Positions 37,413 through 46,864 of a stretch of DNA of 64,000 bases are shown one piece after another; positions within the stretch are counted from its first letter, which is position 1, and every line of letters starts with the position of its first letter. The notes below the pieces were generated by a model that saw only the letters and a list, made by a program, of their open reading frames with translations, was not told the DNA's origin and ran no database searches. The stretch lies in contig NZ_JASHKR010000006.1 in the NCBI RefSeq assembly GCF_030056815.1, forward strand, positions 62,001 through 126,000. The letters are read 5' to 3'. The position numbers were made by a program, and so were the translations under genes. The stretch is from Rhodococcus sp. IEGM 1379. GTDB taxonomy: Bacteria; Actinomycetota; Actinomycetes; Mycobacteriales; Mycobacteriaceae.

Positions 37413-37589
37413 GGGCGCAAGCCTAAACGGTGGTGCAAGGGTGAAGCGAAGCGGACCACTGCACGCTAGTAATCTGGTGCAAGCACTGCGCGACGTCGTT
37501 CGCTGCAATAGCGTGACCCACGCGTGCTCGTTTTAGGTGAGTAGACCGGCGGGAGACCCCTGTCGGTCGCCTGATTACTTGGAGGACAC

Positions 37590-38993
37590 ATGACCCGGAT
37601 CGTGATCATCGGCGGCGGACCTGCCGGATATGAGGCAGCGCTGGTTGCTGCCCAGCACGGCGCAACCGTCACCCTGATCGATTCGGATGGAGTCGGTGGA
37701 GCCTGTGTGCTCTTCGACTGTGTGCCGTCCAAGACCTTCATTGCATCGACCGGCATCCGTACCGACATGCGTCGGGCGTCCGATCTGGGCATCACGCTCG
37801 ATCCCGAGCAGGCTACGGTCTCGCTCCCCAAGATTCACTCCCGAGTCAAGGCGCTCGCATTGTCCCAGTCCTCGGATATTCGCGCTCGCTTGCAGACGGT
37901 CGGCGTCGAGGTCCTCTCCGGTACTGCCGAGCTGACCGACCAGGAACTGGGTTTGGCCACTCACCAGGTGCGGGCGACCCTCGCCGACGGTGAGCAGCGC
38001 ACCATCACCGCCGACGTCGTGCTGATCGCGACCGGTGCCAGCCCCCGGATCATCCCGGGTGCCGAGCCGGACGGCGAGCGCATCATGACGTGGCGCCAGC
38101 TCTACGACTTGGATGAGCTGCCCTCGCACCTCGTTGTTGTCGGCTCCGGTGTGACCGGCGCAGAGTTCGTATCCGCGTACACGGAGATGGGCGTCAAGGT
38201 CACGCTCGTGTCCAGCCGTGACCGCGTGCTCCCGGGAGAAGACGCCGACGCTGCCCTCGTACTCGAAGATGCACTGGCCGAACGCGGTGTGATCTTGGTC
38301 AAGCATGCTCGCGCTGACGCCGTCGAGCGCACCGAGGACGGCATCGTCGTGAAGCTGTCCGACGGTCGTACAGTCGAGGGCAGCCATGCCCTGATGACGG
38401 TTGGTTCGGTCCCGAACACGAATAACTTGGGCCTCGACAAGGTCGGCATCGAGCTGGACAAGGGCGGCTACCTTCGGGTCGACCGCGTCTCGCGCACCAC
38501 GGCCTCGGGTATCTACGCGGCGGGCGACTGCACGGGACTGCTGCCGCTCGCGTCGGTGGCTGCTATGCAGGGCCGCATTGCGATGTACCACGCGCTCGGT
38601 GAAGGCGTCAGCCCCATCAAGTTGAAGACGGTGGCGTCGGCAGTGTTCACGCGCCCCGAAATCGCGACAGTGGGCGTGACGCAGGCGGCGATCGACGACG
38701 GCGAAGTTCCCGCCCGCACCGTCATGCTGCCGCTCAACACCAACCCGCGTGCCAAGATGTCCGGCCTGCGTCGAGGCTTCGTGAAGATCTTCTGCCGTCC
38801 GGCTACCGGCGTGGTTATCGGTGGAGTTGTGGTTGCGCCCAACGGATCCGAGTTGATTCTTCCGCTCGCCATGGCGGTTCAGAACAACCTGACCGTCAAC
38901 GATCTGGCGCAGACATTCTCCGTGTACCCGTCGCTGACAGGTTCTATCACCGAGGCTGCGCGTCAGCTCATGCGCCACGACGACCTCGACTGA
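37590..38993 (+). CDS. lpdA: Flavoprotein disulfide reductase, LpdA type (quinone reductase)
   Basis: A 467-residue FAD/NAD(P) oxidoreductase. FAD fold: IVIIGGGPAGYEAALVAAQ. A Cys39-x4-Cys44 pair is present (GGACVLFDCVPSK). NAD(P) fold: VVVGSGVTGAEFVSAY. The C-terminal His-Glu motif of true lipoamide dehydrogenases (HAHPTLSE-like) is replaced by SVYPSLTGSI, so it should not act on lipoamide. Mycobacterial LpdA (Rv3303c) behaves as an NAD(P)H:quinone reductase, the more likely role. SD GGAGG lies 7 nt before the ATG. Confidence 0.9.
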   Translation: MTRIVIIGGGPAGYEAALVAAQHGATVTLIDSDGVGGACVLFDCVPSKTFIASTGIRTDMRRASDLGITLDPEQATVSLPKIHSRVKALALSQSSDIRARLQTVGVEVLSGTAELTDQELGLATHQVRATLADGEQRTITADVVLIATGASPRIIPGAEPDGERIMTWRQLYDLDELPSHLVVVGSGVTGAEFVSAYTEMGVKVTLVSSRDRVLPGEDADAALVLEDALAERGVILVKHARADAVERTEDGIVVKLSDGRTVEGSHALMTVGSVPNTNNLGLDKVGIELDKGGYLRVDRVSRTTASGIYAAGDCTGLLPLASVAAMQGRIAMYHALGEGVSPIKLKTVASAVFTRPEIATVGVTQAAIDDGEVPARTVMLPLNTNPRAKMSGLRRGFVKIFCRPATGVVIGGVVVAPNGSELILPLAMAVQNNLTVNDLAQTFSVYPSLTGSITEAARQLMRHDDLD

Positions 38994-39161
38994 TTCCTAG
39001 AATCTGAGAACTAGATTTCACATATTGGTGTGATGGTGGGATAGTCGAGGTGCCGGTCGAATCATGGATCGGTACCTCGGCGCTCTCCCTGCCCCGTAGA
39101 CCCCTCGGCGGCTCAGAGTGTTATTCCTCTGATTTCCTCTTCCCCGTGCCTGGGAGTTTCT

Positions 39162-40346
39162 ATGAAAAACGCCGCGCTGTCCGTTCGTATGGACGGACTC
39201 CGTAGTTCTGCAATCCGCGACCTACTCACCTTGACGGCTCGTCCCGACGTGATCAGCTTGGCCGGTGGCCTGCCTGATCCGGATTTCATTCCACGAGAAC
39301 GTATTGCGCAAGCCGCGCACGATGCCCTCGGTGACGCGTCGTCCGTTCAGTACGGCGAGACCTCGGGCTTACGACGCCTCCGTGAGGTGATCGCCGTCCG
39401 TGAATCCGTCAAGATCGGCCGCGTGCTCGAATCTTCCGACGTTGTTGTCACGCATGGCAGTCAGCAGGGTTTGAGTCTGCTGGCTCAGGTTCTGCTCGAT
39501 GCCGGTGATATCGTCGTCGTGGAAGATCCGGCGTATACCGGTGCGCTGCAGGTCTTTCGGACTGCGCAGGCAGCCCTGGTTCCGGTGCCGGTCGACGAGA
39601 ACGGCATGGATACAGTGGCGCTGGAAGAACACCTCTTAGGCGGCTTGCGTCCTAAAGTTGTTCATACAGTGAGTAACTTCCACAATCCGCGTGGGTCCGT
39701 GCTTTCGGCGGAACGCCGCGCGCATCTCGCGCATCTTGCTGATAGATACGGCTTCTGGGTTCTCGAGGACGACCCGTACGGGGAGCTCTACTTCGATGGA
39801 CCGCCGCCGCTTCCGGTTGCAGCGTTGTCCGAGAGAGTGATTCGGCTCTCCAGTGCGTCAAAGGTGCTGGCGCCGGCTCTGCGTGTCGGTTGGCTTCACG
39901 GTGATCGCCGGGTGTGCGAGGCGGTCGAGTTGATCAAGCAGGGCGCAGACCTGTGTGGTTCATCGCTCACGCAGCAGATCGCCGCCGACTTGTTCTCGGA
40001 TTACGAGTGGCTCGACGCCCATCTGGACATGCTGCGTGCGTCGTACGGAAGCCGGGCTAAGGCGCTGGTCAGTGCGTTGGAAGACGGCTTCGGTGACACT
40101 GCGCGGTTCTCGGCCGTGCGCGGTGGGATGTTCTGCTGGATGGACACCACGGCGGAGGTCGACACCGCGTCCGTGCTCGAGATTGCCGTCGAGCATGGTG
40201 TGGCATTTGTCCCGGGCAACGCGTTCGCTGTGGACGCCGACCTGAGTCGATCGGCCCGCCTGTGCTTTGCGACGTATCCCGAAACGGTGCTGCAAGACGC
40301 CGCGCAGAAGCTGCGCGATGCCTTCGCTGCCGCAGTTCTGGTCTAG
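39162..40346 (+). CDS. PLP aminotransferase, 2-aminoadipate/MocR-like class I-II
   Basis: A 394-residue fold-type I aminotransferase. The PLP lysine is in [34 protein letters not shown] and [14 protein letters not shown] hold the PLP-binding Asn and Asp. No DNA-binding domain is present, so it is an enzyme, like LysN 2-aminoadipate aminotransferases. Substrate not fixed by sequence. Convergent with glpK: the two stop codons overlap inside CTAG at 40343-40346. Confidence 0.85.
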   Translation: MKNAALSVRMDGLRSSAIRDLLTLTARPDVISLAGGLPDPDFIPRERIAQAAHDALGDASSVQYGETSGLRRLREVIAVRESVKIGRVLESSDVVVTHGSQQGLSLLAQVLLDAGDIVVVEDPAYTGALQVFRTAQAALVPVPVDENGMDTVALEEHLLGGLRPKVVHTVSNFHNPRGSVLSAERRAHLAHLADRYGFWVLEDDPYGELYFDGPPPLPVAALSERVIRLSSASKVLAPALRVGWLHGDRRVCEAVELIKQGADLCGSSLTQQIAADLFSDYEWLDAHLDMLRASYGSRAKALVSALEDGFGDTARFSAVRGGMFCWMDTTAEVDTASVLEIAVEHGVAFVPGNAFAVDADLSRSARLCFATYPETVLQDAAQKLRDAFAAAVLV

Positions 40347-41833
40347 TCCGACCAGTTGTACGTGCGCTCGACGGCCTTGTTCCACTCGGCGTACAGGTGC
40401 GCACGTTCGGACTCCGCCATCGAAGGTTCCCAGGTCTTGCCGACGGCCCAGTTGTTTCGGATGTCGTCGGTATCGGCCCAGTATCCGACAGCAAGGCCGG
40501 CAGCGTAGGCCGCACCCAACGCCGTCGTCTCGTTGACCACGGGACGGATGACGGGTACGCCCAGGATGTCGGATTGGAACTGCATCAGGGTTTCGTTGAC
40601 CACCATTCCGCCGTCGACCTTCAGTGCGGAGAGTGTCACGCCGGAGTCGTTGCGCATGGCATCGATGACCTCGCGGGTTTGATACGCGGTGGCTTCGAGG
40701 GCGGCCCGCGCCAGGTGGCCCTTGTTGACGAAGCGGGTGAGACCGACGATGACACCACGAGCGTCAGGGCGCCACCGCGGGGCGAACAGACCGGAGAACG
40801 CGGGGACGATGTAGGCGCCGCCGTTGTCCTCGACGGTCAAGGCCAGAGGCTCGATGTCCTTGGCACTCTGGATGATTCCGAGATTGTCGCGCAACCACTG
40901 AATGAGGGAGCCGGATACGGCAACAGAACCTTCGAGTGCGTAGACGGCCGGGGCGTCGCCCAGTTTGTAGCAGAGCGTCGTCAGCAAACCGTGCTTGCTG
41001 TGTACCGGTGTCGTGCCGGTGTTGAGCAGTAGGAAGTTGCCGGTGCCGTACGTGTTCTTGGCTTCACCTTCGGACAGGCAGGCCTGTCCGAAGGTGGCAG
41101 CTTGCTGATCGCCGAGGATGCCGGCGACGGGTACTCCGGCAAGGTTTCCGCGCGGGCGACCCTTGCCGTAGATCTCGGAGGAACTGCGAATCTCCGGCAG
41201 CATCGACATCGGGATTCCGAAATCGGTGCAGATGGACTCGTCCCACTGCAGAGTCTCCAGATCCATCAGCATCGTGCGTGACGCATTGGTGACATCTGTC
41301 ACGTGTGTGCCCTCGGTGAGGTGCCACAGGATCCATGTGTCGACGGTGCCGAAGCACAATTCTCCGGCCTCGGCCTTCTCTCTCGCACCGTCCACGTTGT
41401 CGAGAATCCACCGGATCTTCGGCCCGGAAAAGTATGTCGACAGTGGCAATCCGGTCTTGGCGCGGTACTTGTCCGGTCCGTCTTCTCCGCCGAGTTCCTG
41501 GCAGAGTTGATCGGTACGTGTGTCTTGCCAGACGATGGCGTTGTAGACCGGCTTGCCGGTCTTGCGCTCCCAGACCACCGTTGTCTCACGTTGATTCGTG
41601 ATTCCGACGGCAGCGATGTCGGCGCGTGTGAGGTCGGCCTTCGCGAGTGCGCCCGCGACCACTTCGCGGGTGTTGGTCCACAGCGCTACCGGGTCGTGTT
41701 CCACCCAACCGGCTTGCGGAAAGACCTGCTCGTGCTCCTTCTGAGCAACGCTGACGACGGAGCCGTCGTGATCGAAGATCATGCATCGGCTGGACGTTGT
41801 GCCCTGATCGATGGCCGCGATGTACTGGTTCAC
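40343..41833 (-). CDS. glpK: Glycerol kinase
   Basis: A 496-residue FGGY kinase making glycerol-3-phosphate. Signatures: [20 protein letters not shown] at the start, [24 protein letters not shown], and [20 protein letters not shown] followed by [20 protein letters not shown]. The GTG at 41833 (VNQYIAA) is chosen over the longer upstream frame. Divergent from glpD, sharing a 103-bp control region. Confidence 0.95.
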   Translation of the reverse strand: MNQYIAAIDQGTTSSRCMIFDHDGSVVSVAQKEHEQVFPQAGWVEHDPVALWTNTREVVAGALAKADLTRADIAAVGITNQRETTVVWERKTGKPVYNAIVWQDTRTDQLCQELGGEDGPDKYRAKTGLPLSTYFSGPKIRWILDNVDGAREKAEAGELCFGTVDTWILWHLTEGTHVTDVTNASRTMLMDLETLQWDESICTDFGIPMSMLPEIRSSSEIYGKGRPRGNLAGVPVAGILGDQQAATFGQACLSEGEAKNTYGTGNFLLLNTGTTPVHSKHGLLTTLCYKLGDAPAVYALEGSVAVSGSLIQWLRDNLGIIQSAKDIEPLALTVEDNGGAYIVPAFSGLFAPRWRPDARGVIVGLTRFVNKGHLARAALEATAYQTREVIDAMRNDSGVTLSALKVDGGMVVNETLMQFQSDILGVPVIRPVVNETTALGAAYAAGLAVGYWADTDDIRNNWAVGKTWEPSMAESERAHLYAEWNKAVERTYNWSD

Positions 41834-41936
41834 ACGTCTCCTCGGTTCGAGCGCTGTCTTGTCCAACGCTGTCGCAGTATGGGGATGAAGCTACTAGCCT
41901 GGATGCGAATTCGTCGTCGACTCACAGGAGACCGGG

Positions 41937-43679
41937 TTGAGTAAGCAGCAGGGTGCGCAGTTTCTCGGCCCACAGCAGCGCGGCGCTGCCTGGGAACAGC
42001 TTCAAAACCAGCAGTTCGACGTCATTGTCGTCGGCGGTGGCGTGGTCGGCGTCGGCGCGGCGCTCGATGCGGCGACGCGTGGGCTCAAGGTCGCGTTGGT
42101 CGAGGCTCGCGATTACGCGTCGGGAACTTCTTCTCGTTCGTCGAAGATGTTCCACGGCGGTTTGCGATATCTCGAGCAACTCGAATTCGGTCTGGTCCGG
42201 GAGGCGCTCCGTGAACGTGAGCTGTCCTTGACGACGCTTGCACCTCACCTGGTCAAGCCCCTCAAGTTCCTGTTCCCGTTGGCTCACCGCGTTTGGGAAC
42301 GTCCCTACATGGCGGCTGGAATATTCCTGTACGACCGAATGGGCGGTGCCAAATCGGTGCCCTCGCAGAAGCACCTCACCCGCGCCGGCGCGTTGCGTAT
42401 GTCTCCGAGCCTCAAGCGCAGTTCGCTGACTGGTGGCATTCAGTACTACGACACCGTGGTCGACGACGCCCGTCACACGATGATGGTGGCTCGTACCGCG
42501 GCGCACTACGGCGCAGTGGTGCGCACATCGACGCAGGTTGTCGGCTTCCTTCGTGAGGCAGATCGTGTTTCGGGCGTCCGTGTCCGTGACTGCGAGGACG
42601 GCCGCACCGCTGAAATCAAGGGGCACGTGGTCATCAACGCCACCGGTGTCTGGACCGACGAGATTCAAGCCCTCTCACGCCAGCGCGGCCGTTTCCGTGT
42701 TCGGGCGTCGAAGGGTGTTCACATCGTGGTCCCGCGGGACCGGATCGTCAGCGAAGCTGCGATCATCCTGCGCACCGAAAAATCTGTGCTGTTCGTGATT
42801 CCGTGGGGAAACCATTGGATTATCGGTACGACGGACACCGACTGGAACCTCGATCTCGCGCACCCGGCAGCAACGAAGGCCGACATCGATTACATTCTCG
42901 GCCACGTCAATTCGGTGTTGGTGACGCCGTTGACGCATGCCGACATCGACGGCGTGTACGCGGGCTTGCGTCCCCTTCTCGCCGGAGAGAGCGACGAGAC
43001 GTCGAAGCTGTCCCGCGAACATGCCGTGGCGCGAGTCGCTCCAGGTTTGGTAGCCATCGCCGGTGGTAAGTACACGACGTATCGCGTCATGGCCGAGGAT
43101 GCCGTTGATGTTGCATCCGAGGACATTCCGGCCAGGGTCGCGTCGTCGATTACCGAGAAGGTGCCGCTCGTGGGTGCCGACGGCTACTTCGCCTTGGTTA
43201 ACCAGACTATGCAATTGGGTGAGCAGTACGGTCTGCATCCGTACCGGGTCAAGCATCTGCTGGACCGCTACGGCTCACTGATCACCGAGGTGCTCGAACT
43301 CGGGCGGGAAACTCCGGAGTTGTTGCAGCCCATCACGGATGCACCGGATTATCTCCAGGTCGAGGCCGTGTACGCCGCCGCAGCCGAGGGCGCCTTGCAC
43401 CTCGACGACATCTTGGCCAGGCGTCTGCGAATTTCCATCGAGTATGCGCACCGCGGCGTCAACTGCGCTGAGCAGGTCGCGGAACTGGTTGCGCCGGTGC
43501 TGGGTTGGGACGACGAGGCCGTTGCCCGGGAAGTCGAAACCTACCGCGCTCGTGTCGAATCCGAAGTGGAATCGCAGGCCCAGCCTGATGACGAAGCAGC
43601 AGACGCATTGCGCGCAGCTGCGCCGGAATCGCGGGCCGAGATCCTCGAGCCGGTAGTGGTGGTACCGGACCGCCTCTAG
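41937..43679 (+). CDS. glpD: Aerobic glycerol-3-phosphate dehydrogenase
   Basis: A 580-residue FAD enzyme that oxidises glycerol-3-phosphate to DHAP and feeds the quinone pool. FAD motif DVIVVGGGVVGVGAALDAAT, substrate segments SSRSSKMFHGGLRYLEQLEF and IPWGNHWIIGTTDTDW, and the C-terminal domain ending DEAVAREVETYRARVESE. It begins with TTG after AGGAG about 7 nt upstream. Pairs functionally with divergent glpK. GlpD2-like. Confidence 0.95.
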   Translation: MSKQQGAQFLGPQQRGAAWEQLQNQQFDVIVVGGGVVGVGAALDAATRGLKVALVEARDYASGTSSRSSKMFHGGLRYLEQLEFGLVREALRERELSLTTLAPHLVKPLKFLFPLAHRVWERPYMAAGIFLYDRMGGAKSVPSQKHLTRAGALRMSPSLKRSSLTGGIQYYDTVVDDARHTMMVARTAAHYGAVVRTSTQVVGFLREADRVSGVRVRDCEDGRTAEIKGHVVINATGVWTDEIQALSRQRGRFRVRASKGVHIVVPRDRIVSEAAIILRTEKSVLFVIPWGNHWIIGTTDTDWNLDLAHPAATKADIDYILGHVNSVLVTPLTHADIDGVYAGLRPLLAGESDETSKLSREHAVARVAPGLVAIAGGKYTTYRVMAEDAVDVASEDIPARVASSITEKVPLVGADGYFALVNQTMQLGEQYGLHPYRVKHLLDRYGSLITEVLELGRETPELLQPITDAPDYLQVEAVYAAAAEGALHLDDILARRLRISIEYAHRGVNCAEQVAELVAPVLGWDDEAVAREVETYRARVESEVESQAQPDDEAADALRAAAPESRAEILEPVVVVPDRL

Positions 43680-43746
43680 TGTGACTCGAACCGTTCCAGC
43701 CGGCCATCACGAGGGAACTGCGGATAAGTTCCCGCCTTGGTAATAC

Positions 43747-44097
43747 GGTCTCGCCTTCACTCAACCCGGCATCGTCGGACTCCTCACGGTGATCGCCGTC
43801 GAGGGCCTGCTGATCACGTGCATGGGTATCTTCAACCCGATCAACGCGACAGAGCGTCTGCAGCGCACGCCTGCCCATCACGCTGCTCGAGTTCTCACGG
43901 CCTGGAGTGTGAGCAGCAAACTTGCCCAGGCGATCCTTATGGTGGTGTGAGGCGTCCTCGCAACACTCACCGATCCGCTCGCCGCGATCACAGTGCCCGG
44001 CGTTTTCTTGCTGTTCACCCCACTCATACTGCCCAGACGGATCCACATGCCCGAACGTGACGCTATCGAGTGGACCGACGATGTCCGGGCGGTGTGA
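43747..44097 (+). pseudogene. Remnant of an MFS transporter
   Basis: One frame reads FTQPGIVGLLTVIAVEGLLI, FNPINATERLQRTPAHHAAR, LTAWSVSSKLAQAILMVV, then an in-frame TGA (43948-43950, where Trp TGG is likely in relatives), then GVLATLTDPLAAITVPGVFL, LFTPLILPRRIHMPERDAIE and a final stop. The hydrophobic segments and polar loops look like the end of an MFS transporter. The 5' part is absent. It lies between glpD and the PknK-like gene; the rest of 43680-44222 contains no other ORF I can support. Confidence 0.6.
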
Positions 44098-44222
44098 CTC
44101 GAGGCTCGAAAGTGTGAACCACTGGTCAGTGGAGTGGCCAGCGATGGGATTCGGGTACATCATCGATAGGTGCGTTGCGTCAGATTTTCGGTAAAGCGTG
44201 CACGAATGGATCGGTGTGGGCG

Positions 44223-46751
44223 ATGACCGATGTCGACCCGTTCGCGACGCGACGCAACACGACGCGGTCCGGTCGGTCGGTCGCGGCGGAATTAGCCGCG
44301 TCCGGGTTCGAGGACGCTCAGGAGATCGGCCGTGGAGGTTTCGGCGTCGTCTACCGCTGCACGCAACCTTCGCTGGACCGCACCGTGGCGGTCAAAGTCC
44401 TCACCGCCGACCTCGACGAAGAAAACCGGGCACGGTTCCTTCGGGAGCAACAGGCGGCAGGACGACTGACCGGTCATCCCAATATCGTCACCGTCCTTCA
44501 CGCCGGTGTCACCGACAACGGTCGGCCGTTCACCGTCATGCCGTACTACTCCCAGGATTCGCTCGACGCACGGATCCGGCACCACGGACCGCTCCCACTG
44601 AACGAAGCCCTGAGACTCGGCATCAAGATCGCCGACGCGCTGGAATTCGCTCACCGACACGGAGTTCTCCATCGTGATGTCAAACCCGGGAACATCCTGC
44701 TCACCGACTACGGGGAGCCGGCGTTGTCGGACTTCGGTATAGCTCATGTTCCCGGCGGATTCGAAACTGGCACAGGCATTGTGACGGGTTCGCCGGCGTT
44801 TATTGCGCCGGAAATCGTGGTCGGCGAGCCCCCGAGTTCGGCCGCTGATGTCTACGGGCTCGGCGCCACGTTGTTCACCGTGATCACCGGTCACGCTGCC
44901 TTCGAGCGTCGAAGTGGCGAACAATTGGTCGCACAGTTCCTCCGAATTACTTCAGAACCTGTCCCGGATCCACGCCGGTACGGAATCGCCGAGGACATCG
45001 GAGTGATCATCGAAGGTGCAATGTCCGCCAACCCGGGGAACCGTCCCTCCGCTGAGGAACTGGGCCGGCAAATCCGCGAATCGCAACGACGTCATGGTTT
45101 CCACGTCGACGAGCCGGCACTGAACGTAGATCCGAGCCTGCCGGCAGACACTCCGCTGGTGGTAGCGAATGCGTTTTCGGAAGGCGCAGTGTCGTCCGGG
45201 CGGCGGGAAACGGGGACATCTGTGGCTTCGGATCGAACGAGCGGACTTCCACTGGAGTTGACCAGTTTTGTCGGCCGACGCACGGAACTGGTTGAGGCCG
45301 AGAACTTGCTGTCCACTTCACGATTGGTGACATTGACCGGGATCGGTGGAGTCGGGAAGACCCGCCTCGCCGTGCGGGTTGCCACCAAGAGGCAGCACCT
45401 TTATGCCGACGGCGCGAGACTGGTGGAGCTGGGGGAGTTGTACGACGCAACGCTGTTGGTAGATGTAGTGGCGGGTGCGTTGGGACTGCGAGACAGATCC
45501 GCCAGACCGGTGCAAGTGGTAGTGACGGACTTCCTCGCTTCGCGGGAATTACTGATGGTGCTCGACAATTGTGAGCAGCTGCTGGACGGGGTTGCGCAGC
45601 TCGCGGAGAGGCTACTGCGATTCTGTCCCGGCGTGACGATTCTCGCGACGAGCCGTGAGCCGATCGGAATCGCGGGAGAAGCGGTGCTGTTGGTTCCTCC
45701 GCTCCCGGTTCCTGACCCGGACCACCTGTCGCGGGGAGCCTTCCGTAACGACTCGATGAGACTGTTCCTCGATCGAGGTGGCGTGGCTGTTCCGGGATTT
45801 GCTCTTGTGGAGGACAACAAAGTTGCGATCGCACGGATCTGTCGGAAGGGGAGGCTCCTCGCAGACCAGGCGACAGCCGCTTTGATGCGTGCCCATATCG
45901 ATCAAGCCGAAGGAACTCTTGCCCTGTTTACGGGGAACTTCGTCGATGCATGTTCACATCTCGAGGATGCAGCCATAGTGTTTGCCGAACAGGAGGACCT
46001 TCTCTTCGAAGTCGTGGCCGTCACTGCCTTGGGAATGGCGCGGGAACTGCTGAACGAGACGGACCGGGCAATCGAATGTTACGAGCGCGCGTTGGTAATC
46101 ACCGAGGCACGCGGCGAAGCCGCGTATCGAGGCTATGCGCTGTGGGCGCTGGCACTTGCCGTGTGGCGCCAAGATGATCGCGTTCGTGCGGTTCGGTTGC
46201 TCGAGCAGGCCTTGGAGTTGGGGCGAAGGGTCAACGACAGGTTGCACGCCAGCATGTGCCTGCAAACTCTGGCATGGATCGACTTCGACGAGAAGGACGC
46301 TCGACGGGCGGCAGTGCTGATGGGAGCCTCGGAGGAGGTGAGTAAGTCGTTGGGAAGTTCGACGGTCGTCCTGCCCGGACTGTCGGTGTATCAGGAGGCC
46401 TGCGAAGCAGAGACTCGACGACTGCTGGGTCCGCAGGCCTTCGCCGCGGCGCAGAAGAAGGGCCGCGCACTCGGATTTCATGGCGCAGTTGCCTATGCCT
46501 TGGGTGAGCAGGACCTGCCGACGGGTACCTCGTCTGCCAGTCCCTCGGTGACACCGACCAAGCGTGAGTTGGAGGTGGCCGGGCTGATCGCGGACGGGAT
46601 GACCAACAAGGAGATCGCTGCGCGCTTGGTAATTTCTCCGCGTACTGCTCAGGGACATGTCGAACATCTGCTGGTCAAATTGGGATTCACATCACGAGCG
46701 CAGATCGCCGCGTGGTTCGTGGAATCAAGAAGAAATATATCCGAACATTAA
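44223..46751 (+). CDS. PknK-like Ser/Thr kinase - ATPase - LuxR regulator, internally deleted
   Basis: An 842-residue multidomain regulator. Residues 30-290: protein kinase with glycine loop IGRGGFGVVY, Lys58 (VAVKVL), VLHRDVKPGN and LSDFGIAH. About 345-540: NB-ARC/AfsR-like ATPase with Walker A TGIGGVGKTRLA, LMVLDNCEQLLDG and ILATSREPIGI. Then TPR-like helices and a C-terminal LuxR HTH (TKRELEVAGLIADGMTNKEI, ISPRTAQGHVEHLLVKLGF). At about 45846 the ATPase breaks off after NKVAIARICRK, where relatives continue with LDGLPLAIELAA, and resumes in TPR sequence. About 250 residues seem deleted in frame. Mycobacterial PknK is about 1100 residues. It may be non-functional. Confidence 0.8.
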   Translation: MTDVDPFATRRNTTRSGRSVAAELAASGFEDAQEIGRGGFGVVYRCTQPSLDRTVAVKVLTADLDEENRARFLREQQAAGRLTGHPNIVTVLHAGVTDNGRPFTVMPYYSQDSLDARIRHHGPLPLNEALRLGIKIADALEFAHRHGVLHRDVKPGNILLTDYGEPALSDFGIAHVPGGFETGTGIVTGSPAFIAPEIVVGEPPSSAADVYGLGATLFTVITGHAAFERRSGEQLVAQFLRITSEPVPDPRRYGIAEDIGVIIEGAMSANPGNRPSAEELGRQIRESQRRHGFHVDEPALNVDPSLPADTPLVVANAFSEGAVSSGRRETGTSVASDRTSGLPLELTSFVGRRTELVEAENLLSTSRLVTLTGIGGVGKTRLAVRVATKRQHLYADGARLVELGELYDATLLVDVVAGALGLRDRSARPVQVVVTDFLASRELLMVLDNCEQLLDGVAQLAERLLRFCPGVTILATSREPIGIAGEAVLLVPPLPVPDPDHLSRGAFRNDSMRLFLDRGGVAVPGFALVEDNKVAIARICRKGRLLADQATAALMRAHIDQAEGTLALFTGNFVDACSHLEDAAIVFAEQEDLLFEVVAVTALGMARELLNETDRAIECYERALVITEARGEAAYRGYALWALALAVWRQDDRVRAVRLLEQALELGRRVNDRLHASMCLQTLAWIDFDEKDARRAAVLMGASEEVSKSLGSSTVVLPGLSVYQEACEAETRRLLGPQAFAAAQKKGRALGFHGAVAYALGEQDLPTGTSSASPSVTPTKRELEVAGLIADGMTNKEIAARLVISPRTAQGHVEHLLVKLGFTSRAQIAAWFVESRRNISEH

Positions 46752-46864
46752 GGCAGCACAGCACTTCTCGGCTGTGGAAGCGGCCTTCCACCAGTTTTCG
46801 GACTTTTCCGACTAATTTGACTGTGACCATTGTCTGCGAACATAGTTTCGAATACGGTGGAGGA

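Noticed and set aside
37575-38978. 467-codon open frame opposite lpdA
   Set aside because: Almost the same length as lpdA because it mirrors the third-position GC bias; no protein-like features.
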